64,000 nt of DNA from Chitinivibrionales bacterium (GCA_014728295.1 WJLW01000075.1:62001-126000); one strand, 5' to 3'; positions 34,304 through 43,647 are shown, counted from the first letter of the stretch. Numbers and translations: made by a program. The notes: generated from the sequence alone by a model not told the origin.

Positions 34304-36674
34304 ATTCCTGCCTGTCAAAGGTAAACGATTGCGATCCCCCGGCCAGGGGATATTCCGTTCCCCGCCACGCCAGGATACCGTCGAGCTGCCGGGGGAGGTC
34401 GATGCTCACAACGTCGACACAATCCTGTGCGGCATACTGCACGGCAATAACACCGTCCGGATGCGGGCTGCGACAATGAATCTCCCTGAGCGGCCCGACC
34501 TGAGGCGCAATGCGCACGGCACGGAAACCGGGAGCATCGGGCCGGATGCCGGCCAGCGTGGCATGCATATGGAAAAGCGGATGCGATGCGAAACCGTGAC
34601 AGTCACTGCGCGAAGGTTCGGGCTGCTCGATCGGCGTTTTGAATCCCATTTTGTCAAGCACCTTCCACCGTGCAAAACGCGGCAGCAATTCGGCGCCTTT
34701 GCCGAGGAAGCTCAACGCTTCGTGTACATAGTAGGCAAAGTAAACGGTGGCTTTGCTCAATCCGGAGCCGGCTGACACTGCGTTGCCGCACTGGGCGACA
34801 ACTTCAGCATCAAAGGCCCCGCAAAGGATCGCCAGGCTCTGGGCATGTTCGCTGAAATGCACTTGTGCGACGTCATCGGCGAACATGCCGCGCTGCGGGC
34901 ACCAGAAGGTATCGAAGATTGCGCCTGCCAGCCGAACGTATAACTCACGATGATACGCGAAAAGGTGCGGGTTGCCGAATTCGCGCTCCAGGTCACAGGC
35001 ATCTTTTAGGACGGTCAGCAAGAGCAGGTTATTGACCGCCGAGATGCCTTCGCCGCCGGGAGCGTAGCCGGTATCCCATTCGGGTACCCAGTCGATGAAC
35101 GACCACCCGGGCAATGCGTTAAGCAAGGTTTGCTCGCCGAGATGCCGGCGGACTTCTTCCAGCATGCCGCGCACACCGGCCAGCATCTGCTTGACAAATT
35201 CATCATCCCGCCGCCACCAGGCAAAATCCCTGAGCATCGAAATCCACAAAAGGCCGAACGTGCAGCTCATCTGGTAGGGCGTGCTTGGATAGCGCTCCAG
35301 CACGAATCCGTTTATCGCTCGCGACCAGTCGAATAATTCGATGCATCGCTTTTGCAGGTGCGTATCTGTGTTCATGACATAGCTTGCCAGCATCTGGACG
35401 CGGGAGTCACCGGTATAGTTGAGTTGCTCATAAAACGGACAGTCTATGAATGTTTCGTGTGCGTTCATCAGAATGCCCTGCGCACAGATGCGCTCGACCG
35501 GCGCCAGCTCTGTATCGTCGGAATGGAACGAACCCTCATTTTCAAAAGGATAGCGGGTTTGCTGAAGCTTAATATTCTCGATTGTCAAGGGTTCAGCCCG
35601 CGTGGTGACCGTAATCATCACGTAGCGGCCGGCCCGCCACCAGGGAGCGCGAAAGCATTGGTCGGCCTCGCCGTTGCTGATAAACGTATCGCCGAATCCC
35701 AGAAAATGCTTGTGCTCGATATCGTTACGATTACCCTTGGCACGTTTGGCCTTGATGACGCCGTCATGGTTGTGCTCGTAGCAGGATTCATCCCAGAGAA
35801 CCGATATCTCCGCATCACGGCCGCCGGAGAGAATCGCTTCGGTAAAGCAGCAGGCGTATCGCTCAAGATCCCACAGCGCGGAGAGGACGCAGGCAGGCTC
35901 AATGGTAAGCGGTTCGTCACCCGAAATCAGGCGCTGCCACGCCCGGGTGTCCGCTTCATCGGTTTCGTGCAGCACCTGCCTGGCGTCGCCGGGGGAAACC
36001 ATGCGAATGCGACCGGCGTTCAGGCGCGCATGCATCTGCTCGGGTAGTGGTGTGGGATGCAATTTCCAGCCGGATCTGATCGTGCCGTCTTTAAGCGAAT
36101 TAATCGGTGCGCGGGCTACTACGGGCTCACACCACGAACCGGTTGGGGTGCGTCCGTCGATACAATACCCCGGCCCCACTACATGGTAGCTCAGGTTGGC
36201 AAAATGACGCAACGTAATCCGCTCGTCCCTGTAAACGCGCCAGGGAGCCGATCCGGTGGTCAAATCGACCGGGCCATCTTCAGACAAACAGATGAATCCC
36301 GGTTTATGCGTCATCTGGGCCAGGGGCATTGCTTCGCTCAGATAGTCAACGCGTGCACTCAGCCGATGCCGGCCGCGGTTGAGCTTCAGGCGATAGGAGT
36401 GAAAACTCCAGTGGTCGACATCACTTCTGTCGGGACCGATACCAATCAACCGGTGATTGCCGTATAGCTCAAAACGCTGGTCGGCACTGACATGCAGAAT
36501 GACCTCACTATCGCAATCCAGCTCAAACATGCATTCAAAATGCATAAATGCGCTGCAGGGGTGCACCACGGCGGGATGGGTTATCCAGCAGGCTGATTCA
36601 AGAGCCGCGCGTTTGCGTATATTGGCGTCGGCAAAAGCTCGGCAGAGCGAAGAATAAATGCGGGCAACTTCCAG
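34278..36674 (-). CDS. GH78-like alpha-L-rhamnosidase family protein
   Basis: The first recognisable initiator, GTG at 36569, would give 763 residues, but the frame stays open and protein-like upstream (residues ...RAALESACWITHP...), which matches the N-terminal W-I-x-x-P of the family. AAAGAGG (36681-36687) lies 6 bases before an in-frame CTG at 36672-36674, so a CTG start giving 798 residues is proposed; no ATG is available in this frame. Beta-sandwich domains come first, then the (alpha/alpha)6 catalytic domain with DCPFYEQLNYTGDSR and WVPEWDTGYAPGGEG, holding candidate acidic residues. No signal peptide, so cytoplasmic. First gene of the operon with the oxidase and the dehydrogenase. Confidence 0.85.
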   Translation of the reverse strand: MEVARIYSSLCRAFADANIRKRAALESACWITHPAVVHPCSAFMHFECMFELDCDSEVILHVSADQRFELYGNHRLIGIGPDRSDVDHWSFHSYRLKLNRGRHRLSARVDYLSEAMPLAQMTHKPGFICLSEDGPVDLTTGSAPWRVYRDERITLRHFANLSYHVVGPGYCIDGRTPTGSWCEPVVARAPINSLKDGTIRSGWKLHPTPLPEQMHARLNAGRIRMVSPGDARQVLHETDEADTRAWQRLISGDEPLTIEPACVLSALWDLERYACCFTEAILSGGRDAEISVLWDESCYEHNHDGVIKAKRAKGNRNDIEHKHFLGFGDTFISNGEADQCFRAPWWRAGRYVMITVTTRAEPLTIENIKLQQTRYPFENEGSFHSDDTELAPVERICAQGILMNAHETFIDCPFYEQLNYTGDSRVQMLASYVMNTDTHLQKRCIELFDWSRAINGFVLERYPSTPYQMSCTFGLLWISMLRDFAWWRRDDEFVKQMLAGVRGMLEEVRRHLGEQTLLNALPGWSFIDWVPEWDTGYAPGGEGISAVNNLLLLTVLKDACDLEREFGNPHLFAYHRELYVRLAGAIFDTFWCPQRGMFADDVAQVHFSEHAQSLAILCGAFDAEVVAQCGNAVSAGSGLSKATVYFAYYVHEALSFLGKGAELLPRFARWKVLDKMGFKTPIEQPEPSRSDCHGFASHPLFHMHATLAGIRPDAPGFRAVRIAPQVGPLREIHCRSPHPDGVIAVQYAAQDCVDVVSIDLPRQLDGILAWRGTEYPLAGGSQSFTFDRQEYDTSISGE

Positions 36675-36852
36675 GATAAGCCTCTTTCACAACAATTGAC
36701 ATGCAGGGAGCAATAATGTACGTCATTAATCGAACTTTTAAAATTACTTTATGAAGATAAATCACTGTCTCGCATTTCCTTATTTATTTTATATTTCTGA
36801 TGATGCTACCGAAACAAATCTGCAAACCATACCACCAAAGGAGCGGATTCGC

Positions 36853-37596
36853 ATGAATACCAAAATCGGTCGAAGCGTGCTCAGGCAAGCCGCGGCAGTG
36901 CTGGTAGCTGTCAGCAACCTGCTGTTTGCCGCGCCGATGATTGAATTTGACCAGAAAGAAGTGGATCTGGGTACGATAAAAGAAGGCGCCAAAGACAAGA
37001 TCAAGCATACCTTCACCATGAAAAACACCGGCGATGAGGTATTAAAAATTACGAAAGTGCGCCCCGGGTGAGGATGCACCGTGGTCGATTATGATTCGAT
37101 CATCCCGCCTGGTCAGGCGGGAAAACTAGTCCAGGAAGTAGATATCAAGGGTAAACACGGCGGCACCGTAAAAAAGTCGGTGCGTATACAATCGAATGCC
37201 AAAAACGAGCCAACGGTGTCGGTGATTCTCTCGGTTAAGATTCTGCCGGTCGTTGGCGTGTCTGCACACTATATTCAACTGAAAGACATGCACGATGAAC
37301 CATTTGTCTTGACCTTGAAAACTGAAAAGCCCGATTTGAAAGTAAACCAAGTCACATTTAAGACCCGGGGCGCCCGGAATTCGAGCTGGCAGGTAGGCTT
37401 ACCGGCGTTCATCAATTATACCCTGACCCGAGCCGCCAAACCCGATAATGACGGCTATTTTGACTACACCTTACAGTTGAAATCAAAGCTTAATCTCAAA
37501 GATAACAAGCACGGCTCTTTCCTCGTTGCCACCAATCATCCGCACAAAAAAGAAATCGAGATTCGTGGCAGAATCGACCTGCTAAAGCCGCACTAA
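36853..37596 (+). CDS. DUF1573 protein, likely selenoprotein (in-frame UGA = Sec73)
   Basis: AAAGGAG lies 9 bases before the ATG at 36853. The frame runs to a UGA at 37069-37071, then continues in the same frame without any other stop to 37596, giving 247 residues if the UGA is read. The signal peptide is LVAVSNLLFAA; the domain reads IEFDQKEVDLGTIKEG... HTFTMKNTG... KVRPG-U-GCTVVDYD. In DUF1573 proteins this place is CGCT, so UGA replaces the first Cys and leaves the second. The downstream part (IIPPGQAGKL and a C-terminal extension with NHPHKKEI) is intact. A GGUC-loop hairpin follows the UGA. A nonsense mutation or sequencing error is the alternative. A radical-SAM gene starts 7 bases later. 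Confidence 0.8.
37104..37121 (+). ncRNA. Candidate bacterial SECIS-like hairpin
   Basis: CCCGCCT, loop GGTC, AGGCGGG: a perfect 7-bp G/C-rich stem with a G in the first two loop positions. E. coli fdhF has a GGUC in its SelB-binding loop, so the match is notable. The loop starts 39 bases after the UGA, against 18 in fdhF, which is somewhat far. A weaker stem at 37083-37101 has the usual spacing but lacks the loop G. It lies inside the coding sequence, encoding PPGQAG. Confidence 0.45.
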
Positions 37597-37603
37597 CGGC
37601 ATA

Positions 37604-38548
37604 ATGAACGATTCCTGCATCTTTGGTCCGGTAGCCTCCCGCCGATTAGGATCATCACTGGGCGTCGACATGACGCCCGCTAAATTTTGCACCCTCAACT
37701 GCGTCTATTGTGAATGCGGCAAGACAACTCGCCTGACAATGCGACGAGATGAATATATTCCATTCGAAAAAATCCGCCATGACATCGAAACTGCACTTGC
37801 CGATACACCCGAGCTGGATGTTATAACGTTTTGCGGCAGTGGTGAGCCGACCCTCAACACTGCTCTGGGTCCGTCAATCACCTATACCAAATCACGCTAC
37901 CCGCAGTACCGCACGGCTGTTTTGACAAACGCAACGCTGCTGCACGATCCGCAGGTTCGCAGCGAAGTTGCCCGCGCGGATCTGGTATTACCTTCGCTGG
38001 ACGCGGTTTCGCAGGAAATATTCGAGAAAATCAACCGGCCCGACCCGACAATAACGGCATCTCTCATCACCGAGGGCCTGCTTGCCTTTGCACGGGAGTA
38101 TTCGACACCTGTCTGGCTGGAAATATTTATTATCGAAGGGATAAATGACCTTCCTGACGAGCTGCACAAATTCAGAAACATAGTTGAAAAAGTAAATCCT
38201 CGCAGAATACATCTTAATTCGCTTGATCGACCCGGTACGTGCTCGTGGGTGAAACCCGCTTCTTCCCAACGGCTGACCACGATTGCACAGTATTTTACTC
38301 CATGGCCGGTCGAGATATCAAGCCGTGACGTCCTCCCGACTCTCACACTACGGACGGTACAGCAGGCACACAGGAAGATCATCACTACCATCCAGCGCCG
38401 TCCCTGCACCGTTGAGGAACTGTCCTCGCTCATCGGTCAGTCGATAAATCAAACGAATGCGCTGCTGCACAGCCTGATCGACAAGCAAAAAGTCGTTGAG
38501 AAAAAGGAAGGCGATATAACATTCTATACTGCTGCATCATCTCAATAG
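37604..38548 (+). CDS. Radical SAM protein (COG0731-like)
   Basis: 314 residues. The iron-sulfur cluster motif is CTLNCVYC (CX3CX2C) near residue 30, followed by SAM-binding GSGEPTLN and NATLL. The rest fits the radical SAM core (FIIEGINDLPDEL). The C-terminal part (about 250-310) is a winged-helix-like segment with TVEELSSLIGQSINQTNALL. The gene begins 7 bases after the stop of the putative selenoprotein and lacks a strong ribosome site, so co-expression is likely. Substrate not known; the closest annotated group is 'radical SAM, wybutosine-synthesis-like'. Confidence 0.85.
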   Translation: MNDSCIFGPVASRRLGSSLGVDMTPAKFCTLNCVYCECGKTTRLTMRRDEYIPFEKIRHDIETALADTPELDVITFCGSGEPTLNTALGPSITYTKSRYPQYRTAVLTNATLLHDPQVRSEVARADLVLPSLDAVSQEIFEKINRPDPTITASLITEGLLAFAREYSTPVWLEIFIIEGINDLPDELHKFRNIVEKVNPRRIHLNSLDRPGTCSWVKPASSQRLTTIAQYFTPWPVEISSRDVLPTLTLRTVQQAHRKIITTIQRRPCTVEELSSLIGQSINQTNALLHSLIDKQKVVEKKEGDITFYTAASSQ

Positions 38549-38592
38549 GCCCTTTGCCGGAGGCCAGAACCACTATCTTGCAATTATTGATT

Positions 38593-38621
38593 ATTTGATA
38601 TAGTATTTAAGAATATCAAAT
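38593..38621. repeat. 9-bp inverted repeat upstream of hybrid kinase gene
   Basis: ATTTGATAT / ATATCAAAT with an 11-base spacer, perfectly symmetric, AT-rich. No T-run follows. It may be a regulator-binding site for the hybrid kinase gene; a third related half-site (TTGATATTTG) lies directly to the right. Confidence 0.45.
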
Positions 38622-38651
38622 TGATATTTGCATCCATACCTATACTTTTTA

Positions 38652-38674
38652 TTGCCCGATAACCGTCCGGGCAA
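38652..38674 (+). promoter_or_regulatory. Leader hairpin adjacent to ribosome site
   Basis: TTGCCCG / CGGGCAA, 9-base loop, ending directly at the AAGG that precedes the hybrid kinase ATG by 10 bases. Folding could mask the ribosome site. Function is inference. Confidence 0.4.
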
Positions 38675-38686
38675 GGCGGGCATTCA

Positions 38687-40621
38687 ATGGCCGAAAATGA
38701 AAACATACCCGACAACTCTGAAAACGAAGCATCGGGCAGCATGCTGCAGCGGCAATATAATTTTCTCTACCATTCGATAGATGCACAGATCGATCCTTTC
38801 TTTGTCAAAGATGAATTCAATCGCTGGGTGGTCATGAATGAGGCCTTCAGTGAACTGCTCGGAATGGATCGTGCCGAGATCCTGGGCCGGGAAGCAGACG
38901 AGCGGTTTGCAGCAATCTGCATCAGCAGCCCGCAAACACAGAAATTATTCATTGAGGTGCATGGCGACACGTATGAGGCTCGGCAGCGTACGTTTGTAGA
39001 TCCGCTTTCGGAGCAGCTCTTTGTTTCCTGCACACTGCACTTGAGCCACAATGATGCAGCCCCGGATCACGCGCAGAAGCAGGATCTGCTGCGCCCGTTA
39101 ATGGACAATATCCCCGATTTCATTTATTTCAAAGACGCTAAATCGCGTTTCATTCAGGCCAACAAGGCGCATCTTACCTTGCTGGGTGTGGAATCGGTCG
39201 GGGAAGTAGCCGGCAAGACCGATTTTGAATTTTTCCCCGACGACCAGGCAACCAGATATTATTCCGATGAGCAATATGTCATCGGTACCGGCCGCCCGAT
39301 ACTCGACCGTGAAATCCTGGTCAAGAGTTTCAATGGGGCCGAGACCTGGGTTTCAACAACCATGGCTCCAATTCAGGATGACGGGAGCAATCCTGCAGGC
39401 GTTGTCGGTATCGGCCGCGATATTACCAATCGCAAAATTGCCGAAAGCGAAAAAGAGCAACTTGAAGAACAACTAACGCAGGCACGCAAGCTGGAATCCC
39501 TGGGACAACTGGCCGGCGGCGTTGCTCACGACTTTAACAATATGCTCGGCGCCATACTGGGATATGCCAATATGATCAAGCGCAGACTCGCCCGTGACAA
39601 CACAACGCTTGACAAATACATTACTACCATCATCGAAGCTTCAAAACGGGCCGCAGATCTCACGACCAAGCTGCTGGCCTTTGCACGGCAAGGCAAATAT
39701 AAAATAGAGCTCATTAACGCGCATGAAATTGTACAGGACGTAATCAAGCTGCTTGAGCACACTATCGACAAACGAATAATTATCGTGCACCATTTAAAGG
39801 CCGATCCTGCAACAATTCGCGGCGACCGCACACAATTGCAAAATGCAATCCTGAACCTGGCCGTCAATGCACGTGATGCAATGCCCAAGGGCGGTGAAAT
39901 GACTTTTGCTTCCGAATTGGTTGACAAATCCCCAGACAGCACCCAAAACTTTCCGCCGCAACTTCTGCCGGGGCGCTATGTACTGATCACGGTAGCCGAT
40001 ACGGGAACGGGAATCGACGAAAAAATCCGCACGAAAATATTCGATCCGTTCTTTACCACAAAAGAGCCGGGAGAAGGCACCGGCCTGGGGCTGGCAAGCG
40101 TGTACGGCACCGTTGACAATCACAAAGGTGCTGTCGAGCTGAAAAGCGAAGTAGGCGAAGGCACCGAAGTTACACTGTACCTGCCGCTGATCGATCTGCC
40201 TATCCAGCACAAATCAGATGAGGCTCTTGAAATAATACACGGCGAGGGCAGCATTCTGGTTGTTGATGATGAGGAATTCGTTCGCCAGATGGCAATCGAT
40301 ATGCTGACCGATCTCGGATACAACGTTGTGACATGCGCAGACGGCAAAGAAGCGGTAAATTATTATCAGGATCATCATGCGTCCACCGATATCGTCATTG
40401 TCGACATGATCATGCCGCGCATGGGTGGCTACGATTGCGCAAACGAGTTGCTCAAAATCAATCCCGATATAAAAATTATCATTGCTACCGGCTACAGTAT
40501 TGCCGCCGATACGCAACGCATTATAACCAAAGGCATTGCCGGTTTCATTCAGAAACCATTTGAGGAAGATGAGATATCGCGTCTGCTCTCCGATATACTG
40601 CAGCCCAAGGGCGCCATCTAA
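38687..40621 (+). CDS. Hybrid histidine kinase (PAS-PAS-HisKA-HATPase-REC)
   Basis: 644 residues, no membrane segment. Two PAS domains (about 25-125 and 135-255; the second has [16 protein letters not shown] and [13 protein letters not shown]), HisKA with His281 in [12 protein letters not shown], and the ATPase domain with [19 protein letters not shown] and [11 protein letters not shown]. The HAFNNMLG-type dimerisation helix is typical of NtrB-like kinases. A C-terminal receiver domain (about 520-640) has the acidic DDEE and phosphoacceptor Asp in [12 protein letters not shown]. Cytoplasmic sensor; no separate response-regulator gene follows. Confidence 0.94.
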   Translation: MAENENIPDNSENEASGSMLQRQYNFLYHSIDAQIDPFFVKDEFNRWVVMNEAFSELLGMDRAEILGREADERFAAICISSPQTQKLFIEVHGDTYEARQRTFVDPLSEQLFVSCTLHLSHNDAAPDHAQKQDLLRPLMDNIPDFIYFKDAKSRFIQANKAHLTLLGVESVGEVAGKTDFEFFPDDQATRYYSDEQYVIGTGRPILDREILVKSFNGAETWVSTTMAPIQDDGSNPAGVVGIGRDITNRKIAESEKEQLEEQLTQARKLESLGQLAGGVAHDFNNMLGAILGYANMIKRRLARDNTTLDKYITTIIEASKRAADLTTKLLAFARQGKYKIELINAHEIVQDVIKLLEHTIDKRIIIVHHLKADPATIRGDRTQLQNAILNLAVNARDAMPKGGEMTFASELVDKSPDSTQNFPPQLLPGRYVLITVADTGTGIDEKIRTKIFDPFFTTKEPGEGTGLGLASVYGTVDNHKGAVELKSEVGEGTEVTLYLPLIDLPIQHKSDEALEIIHGEGSILVVDDEEFVRQMAIDMLTDLGYNVVTCADGKEAVNYYQDHHASTDIVIVDMIMPRMGGYDCANELLKINPDIKIIIATGYSIAADTQRIITKGIAGFIQKPFEEDEISRLLSDILQPKGAI

Positions 40622-40689
40622 GGCGCACCGGGAGCAGAGCGTGCATTAATTGACGAGTGCAATTATGATTGTACCGTTAATCCGATTCA

Positions 40690-43644
40690 ATGTTGAGCCC
40701 GACCATGCGATTGTCCCCCCTGCCACTGACGATTGTCCTGCTCATCAGCATGCAAAGCACCGCGGGTGCTCAGCACTCCGCCTGGCTAACCGATCTGGCG
40801 GGTGAAAACAGCGGGCATACGACGGCTCATTTTTTGACCTTGCCGGTCAACGCAACGCAATTGGCGTCGGGTCAGGCGGCGTATTCGTATGTGTCAAACG
40901 CCTCGGACATTTTTCAGCTTCCGGCAGCGTCTGCCTTCTTTACGCATTACTCGGTCACCGCAAGCCACCTGACCTGGCTCATGGATTTACGTCACGAATA
41001 TATTGCCGGAGCCTTTCCGGTCATAAATGCAGGCACCTTCGGCGGATATGCCAATCTGCTTACAGCCGGGGATTTCGGCCCGTCACGCGATATTGACGAA
41101 CACGAAACCTCGCCGCGGTATGGAGAGTTTTCAATCGGCGCAACTTATGCGCGGCAACTGCTTTACGAACGGTTGGCAGTGGGCACATCCGCAGCACTGG
41201 TGCAGAGTCGCCTCGATGATATTGTCGGCAGGACATTCGCCGCAAGCTTGAGTGGCATGTACCGACATGCGAAATTTCACGTCTGGACGTTTATGCGCAA
41301 CATGGGTCCCGATATGACCTACACTGCAACGCCGGAACCCTTACCCCTGCAGGTAGGGCTGGGTTTTAAAGTGCTCCCGTTCCAGACCGAAGCGCAAAAG
41401 CCACGACCAATCGACCTTAACCTCACAGCCGGCGCCCTCAAGACCGCTGATGAGCCGCTGCTTATGGGCGCGAGCGTGCATACCACTTTGTTGAGCATAA
41501 TCTCGGCCCGGTTAGGCTACGAATACACCTATGGAAAAGATCCGGGCATCGCCGGTCTTGGGTGGGGCATTGGCGTGCACATCAAGCACTACCGGGCCTC
41601 ATTCGGCTGGAAGTATCAGAATAGCGAACTTGGCTCTGTCTGGGGGATCAGCGCCGGGGCCGATTTCTACAAAGTGAGTGCTCGTTCCGCAGAAGATCTC
41701 TACCTGCTTGCAGAACGCGCATATCGCAACAAGCGCTATCGCCGAGCAATTGCCTATGCAAAAAAAGCGGTAAATCTCAATCCGAATTTATGGCGCGCCC
41801 ACGCCCTGATTGCCAGAGCACGAACAGAATTGCGCAAAAGCAAAGGAATGGTACTGGCCGTTGTCTACGCGGGAAACCTGAAAGGCGCGCTCATGGAGAC
41901 CGTCAGCGGGAACCGCGCCGGAGGCGGACTTGCGCGTCAAGCCACAGCCATTAAAGCGCTGCGCAAGCAGTTCCCGCTCACCCTGGTACTGAATGTGGGC
42001 AATAACCTAACCCGAACTTCCGCTCCGCACAAAGCGCAATTGATTGACATGTACAACAAGCATATGAATTTTGACGCCGTAGCGCTCGGCAAAGGGGAGG
42101 TCGACTATACTGCCGCCCATCTCGAAAGTAACCAGAAGCACCTGTCCACACGTCTGCTGTGCACCAACGCAGGCGTTACTCCCGGCCTGAAAACGGAGGC
42201 GACGAAAACACTCACCATCGGCAGCTACAAGGTTTTTATCGCCGCATTCAGCAGTGCCTGTGCAGCACAGGGAGATCGGGACCTGGTCGGGGATCAGCTT
42301 TACCGTCTGCGTAATGCATTTAATTCACCACAAGCACGAGAGAGCGACCTTCGCATCCTGATTGTGGACGATACCTGGCAGAAAGCTCAGGCAACCATCA
42401 GACAATTGACCAAAGCTGACATTGTCATTTGCAGCGCCATTCCTCAGCAGCTTGCCGCGCCAATGAGCATCGGCCAGAGCGCGGTCGTAGCGCCCGGCGA
42501 TTCGGGCTATTTCGCAGGACGTCTGGTGGTCGGCTTCGACGAGAATAAAAAAATAGCAGCTCTGAAAAACAAACTCATTGCACTCAACCCGCAGGTGCTT
42601 CCCGATCCCGAAATTGAGGCCAGCGCGCAGACAGCATCAATGCAGGCGGCATTCGCACACAACGATATTGACCAGCAGGAATTGAAGCGCGGCAGTATCG
42701 ACGGCGTTGTCGTGTTTGTGTCGGATCGCAAGGGCGTTCCCCACATATATCTCAAAGTTATCGCACAAACGGCTGAATTCCCTTTAACGTTCGGCGCCGG
42801 TGCATGCACACGACCCAGGCTCTCATGGTCGGCGGGTAAAATCGCCAACCTGCATCGCGACGCAAACGACAAGGACATGTCCTTGCGGCTCATGGACATA
42901 AACGGCAAGCATGCCGAGACAGTATTTCATGCCCAAACAATCAGTTCTCCGGCATTTTCAGCAGACGGCGCATATATTTATTTCGCAGCCTCACACCGCA
43001 AAGATTATACACACCTGTACCGTTTGGCATTAAGCAGCCTCAAGGCCGAGCCACTGGTCGAATGGAAGCACGCGGCAATCAAGGATATCGCACTTTCAAC
43101 CGACATGGCAATGATGGCATTTGCCGCGCAGCACGAAAAGAAATGGCATGTGTACCTTGCTTCCGCAACGGGCGAAAAGCCATTGCGCATCAGTCCGATG
43201 CATGCCAACGCCACACAACCGCACTACTCGCCCGAGGGGAAACTGCTCGCCTATCTCACCGACGAAGCCGACATGCGCGATAGTAAAGATCTGGCACTCT
43301 ATGCTCCGGCCACCGGGAAATCTGTCAGGATTACGACCAAAGCCAATGTGCAGGAGTTTATCTGGACACCGGACAATCAAAGCATCATATACTCCTCGGG
43401 GGTTAATCTGTTCGACCTGAACGTATATCACCTTCAATCAAATACAACCACCAAGCTGATCACTTCGGCAACAATAAAAGATTACAGCGAACGGCAACCA
43501 CGTCTCCTGCAGTATAAAGGCCGTACCAAAATAGCCTATTACCGCGAATACCCCGATGGCGAACGCGCAATTTACTGGGTCAATGCCGACGGGTCGAAAG
43601 ATCAGTTGATTGTCAACAGCCACAGCAGCGACTGGTTCGAATAG
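40690..43644 (+). CDS. Fusion: outer-membrane barrel, TPR, inactive 5'-nucleotidase-like, PD40
   Basis: 984 residues; an ATG five codons later is an alternative start. After a signal peptide (LTIVLLISMQSTAGA) comes a PorV/UPF0164-like beta-barrel of about 300 residues (starting FLTLPVNATQLASGQ). A TPR pair (about 335-380, EDLYLLAERAYRNKRY) follows, then a region of about 390-560 with the fold pattern of calcineurin-like 5'-nucleotidases: VVYAGNLKG, LVLNVGNNLTRT and DAVALGKGEVDY sit where D-x-H, GDxxxG and GNHExD normally stand, so the metal ligands are lost. The C-terminal 280 residues are PD40/TolB-like repeats (HLYRLALSSLK, DGAYIYFAAS). Likely an outer-membrane or periplasmic assembly scaffold. 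Confidence 0.85.
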   Translation: MLSPTMRLSPLPLTIVLLISMQSTAGAQHSAWLTDLAGENSGHTTAHFLTLPVNATQLASGQAAYSYVSNASDIFQLPAASAFFTHYSVTASHLTWLMDLRHEYIAGAFPVINAGTFGGYANLLTAGDFGPSRDIDEHETSPRYGEFSIGATYARQLLYERLAVGTSAALVQSRLDDIVGRTFAASLSGMYRHAKFHVWTFMRNMGPDMTYTATPEPLPLQVGLGFKVLPFQTEAQKPRPIDLNLTAGALKTADEPLLMGASVHTTLLSIISARLGYEYTYGKDPGIAGLGWGIGVHIKHYRASFGWKYQNSELGSVWGISAGADFYKVSARSAEDLYLLAERAYRNKRYRRAIAYAKKAVNLNPNLWRAHALIARARTELRKSKGMVLAVVYAGNLKGALMETVSGNRAGGGLARQATAIKALRKQFPLTLVLNVGNNLTRTSAPHKAQLIDMYNKHMNFDAVALGKGEVDYTAAHLESNQKHLSTRLLCTNAGVTPGLKTEATKTLTIGSYKVFIAAFSSACAAQGDRDLVGDQLYRLRNAFNSPQARESDLRILIVDDTWQKAQATIRQLTKADIVICSAIPQQLAAPMSIGQSAVVAPGDSGYFAGRLVVGFDENKKIAALKNKLIALNPQVLPDPEIEASAQTASMQAAFAHNDIDQQELKRGSIDGVVVFVSDRKGVPHIYLKVIAQTAEFPLTFGAGACTRPRLSWSAGKIANLHRDANDKDMSLRLMDINGKHAETVFHAQTISSPAFSADGAYIYFAASHRKDYTHLYRLALSSLKAEPLVEWKHAAIKDIALSTDMAMMAFAAQHEKKWHVYLASATGEKPLRISPMHANATQPHYSPEGKLLAYLTDEADMRDSKDLALYAPATGKSVRITTKANVQEFIWTPDNQSIIYSSGVNLFDLNVYHLQSNTTTKLITSATIKDYSERQPRLLQYKGRTKIAYYREYPDGERAIYWVNADGSKDQLIVNSHSSDWFE

Positions 43645-43647
43645 TCG

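Noticed and set aside
37069..37071. UGA as an ordinary stop ending a short 72-residue protein
   Set aside because: The DUF1573 domain continues in the same frame immediately after, the TGA replaces a family-conserved Cys, and there is no ribosome site for a new start at the GTG at 37081. A nonsense error remains possible but is less likely.
37089..37095. Loop at 37089-37095 as the main SECIS loop
   Set aside because: Spacing from the UGA is right (17 bases) but its first two loop bases are TT, whereas the bacterial model asks for a G; kept only as a secondary option.
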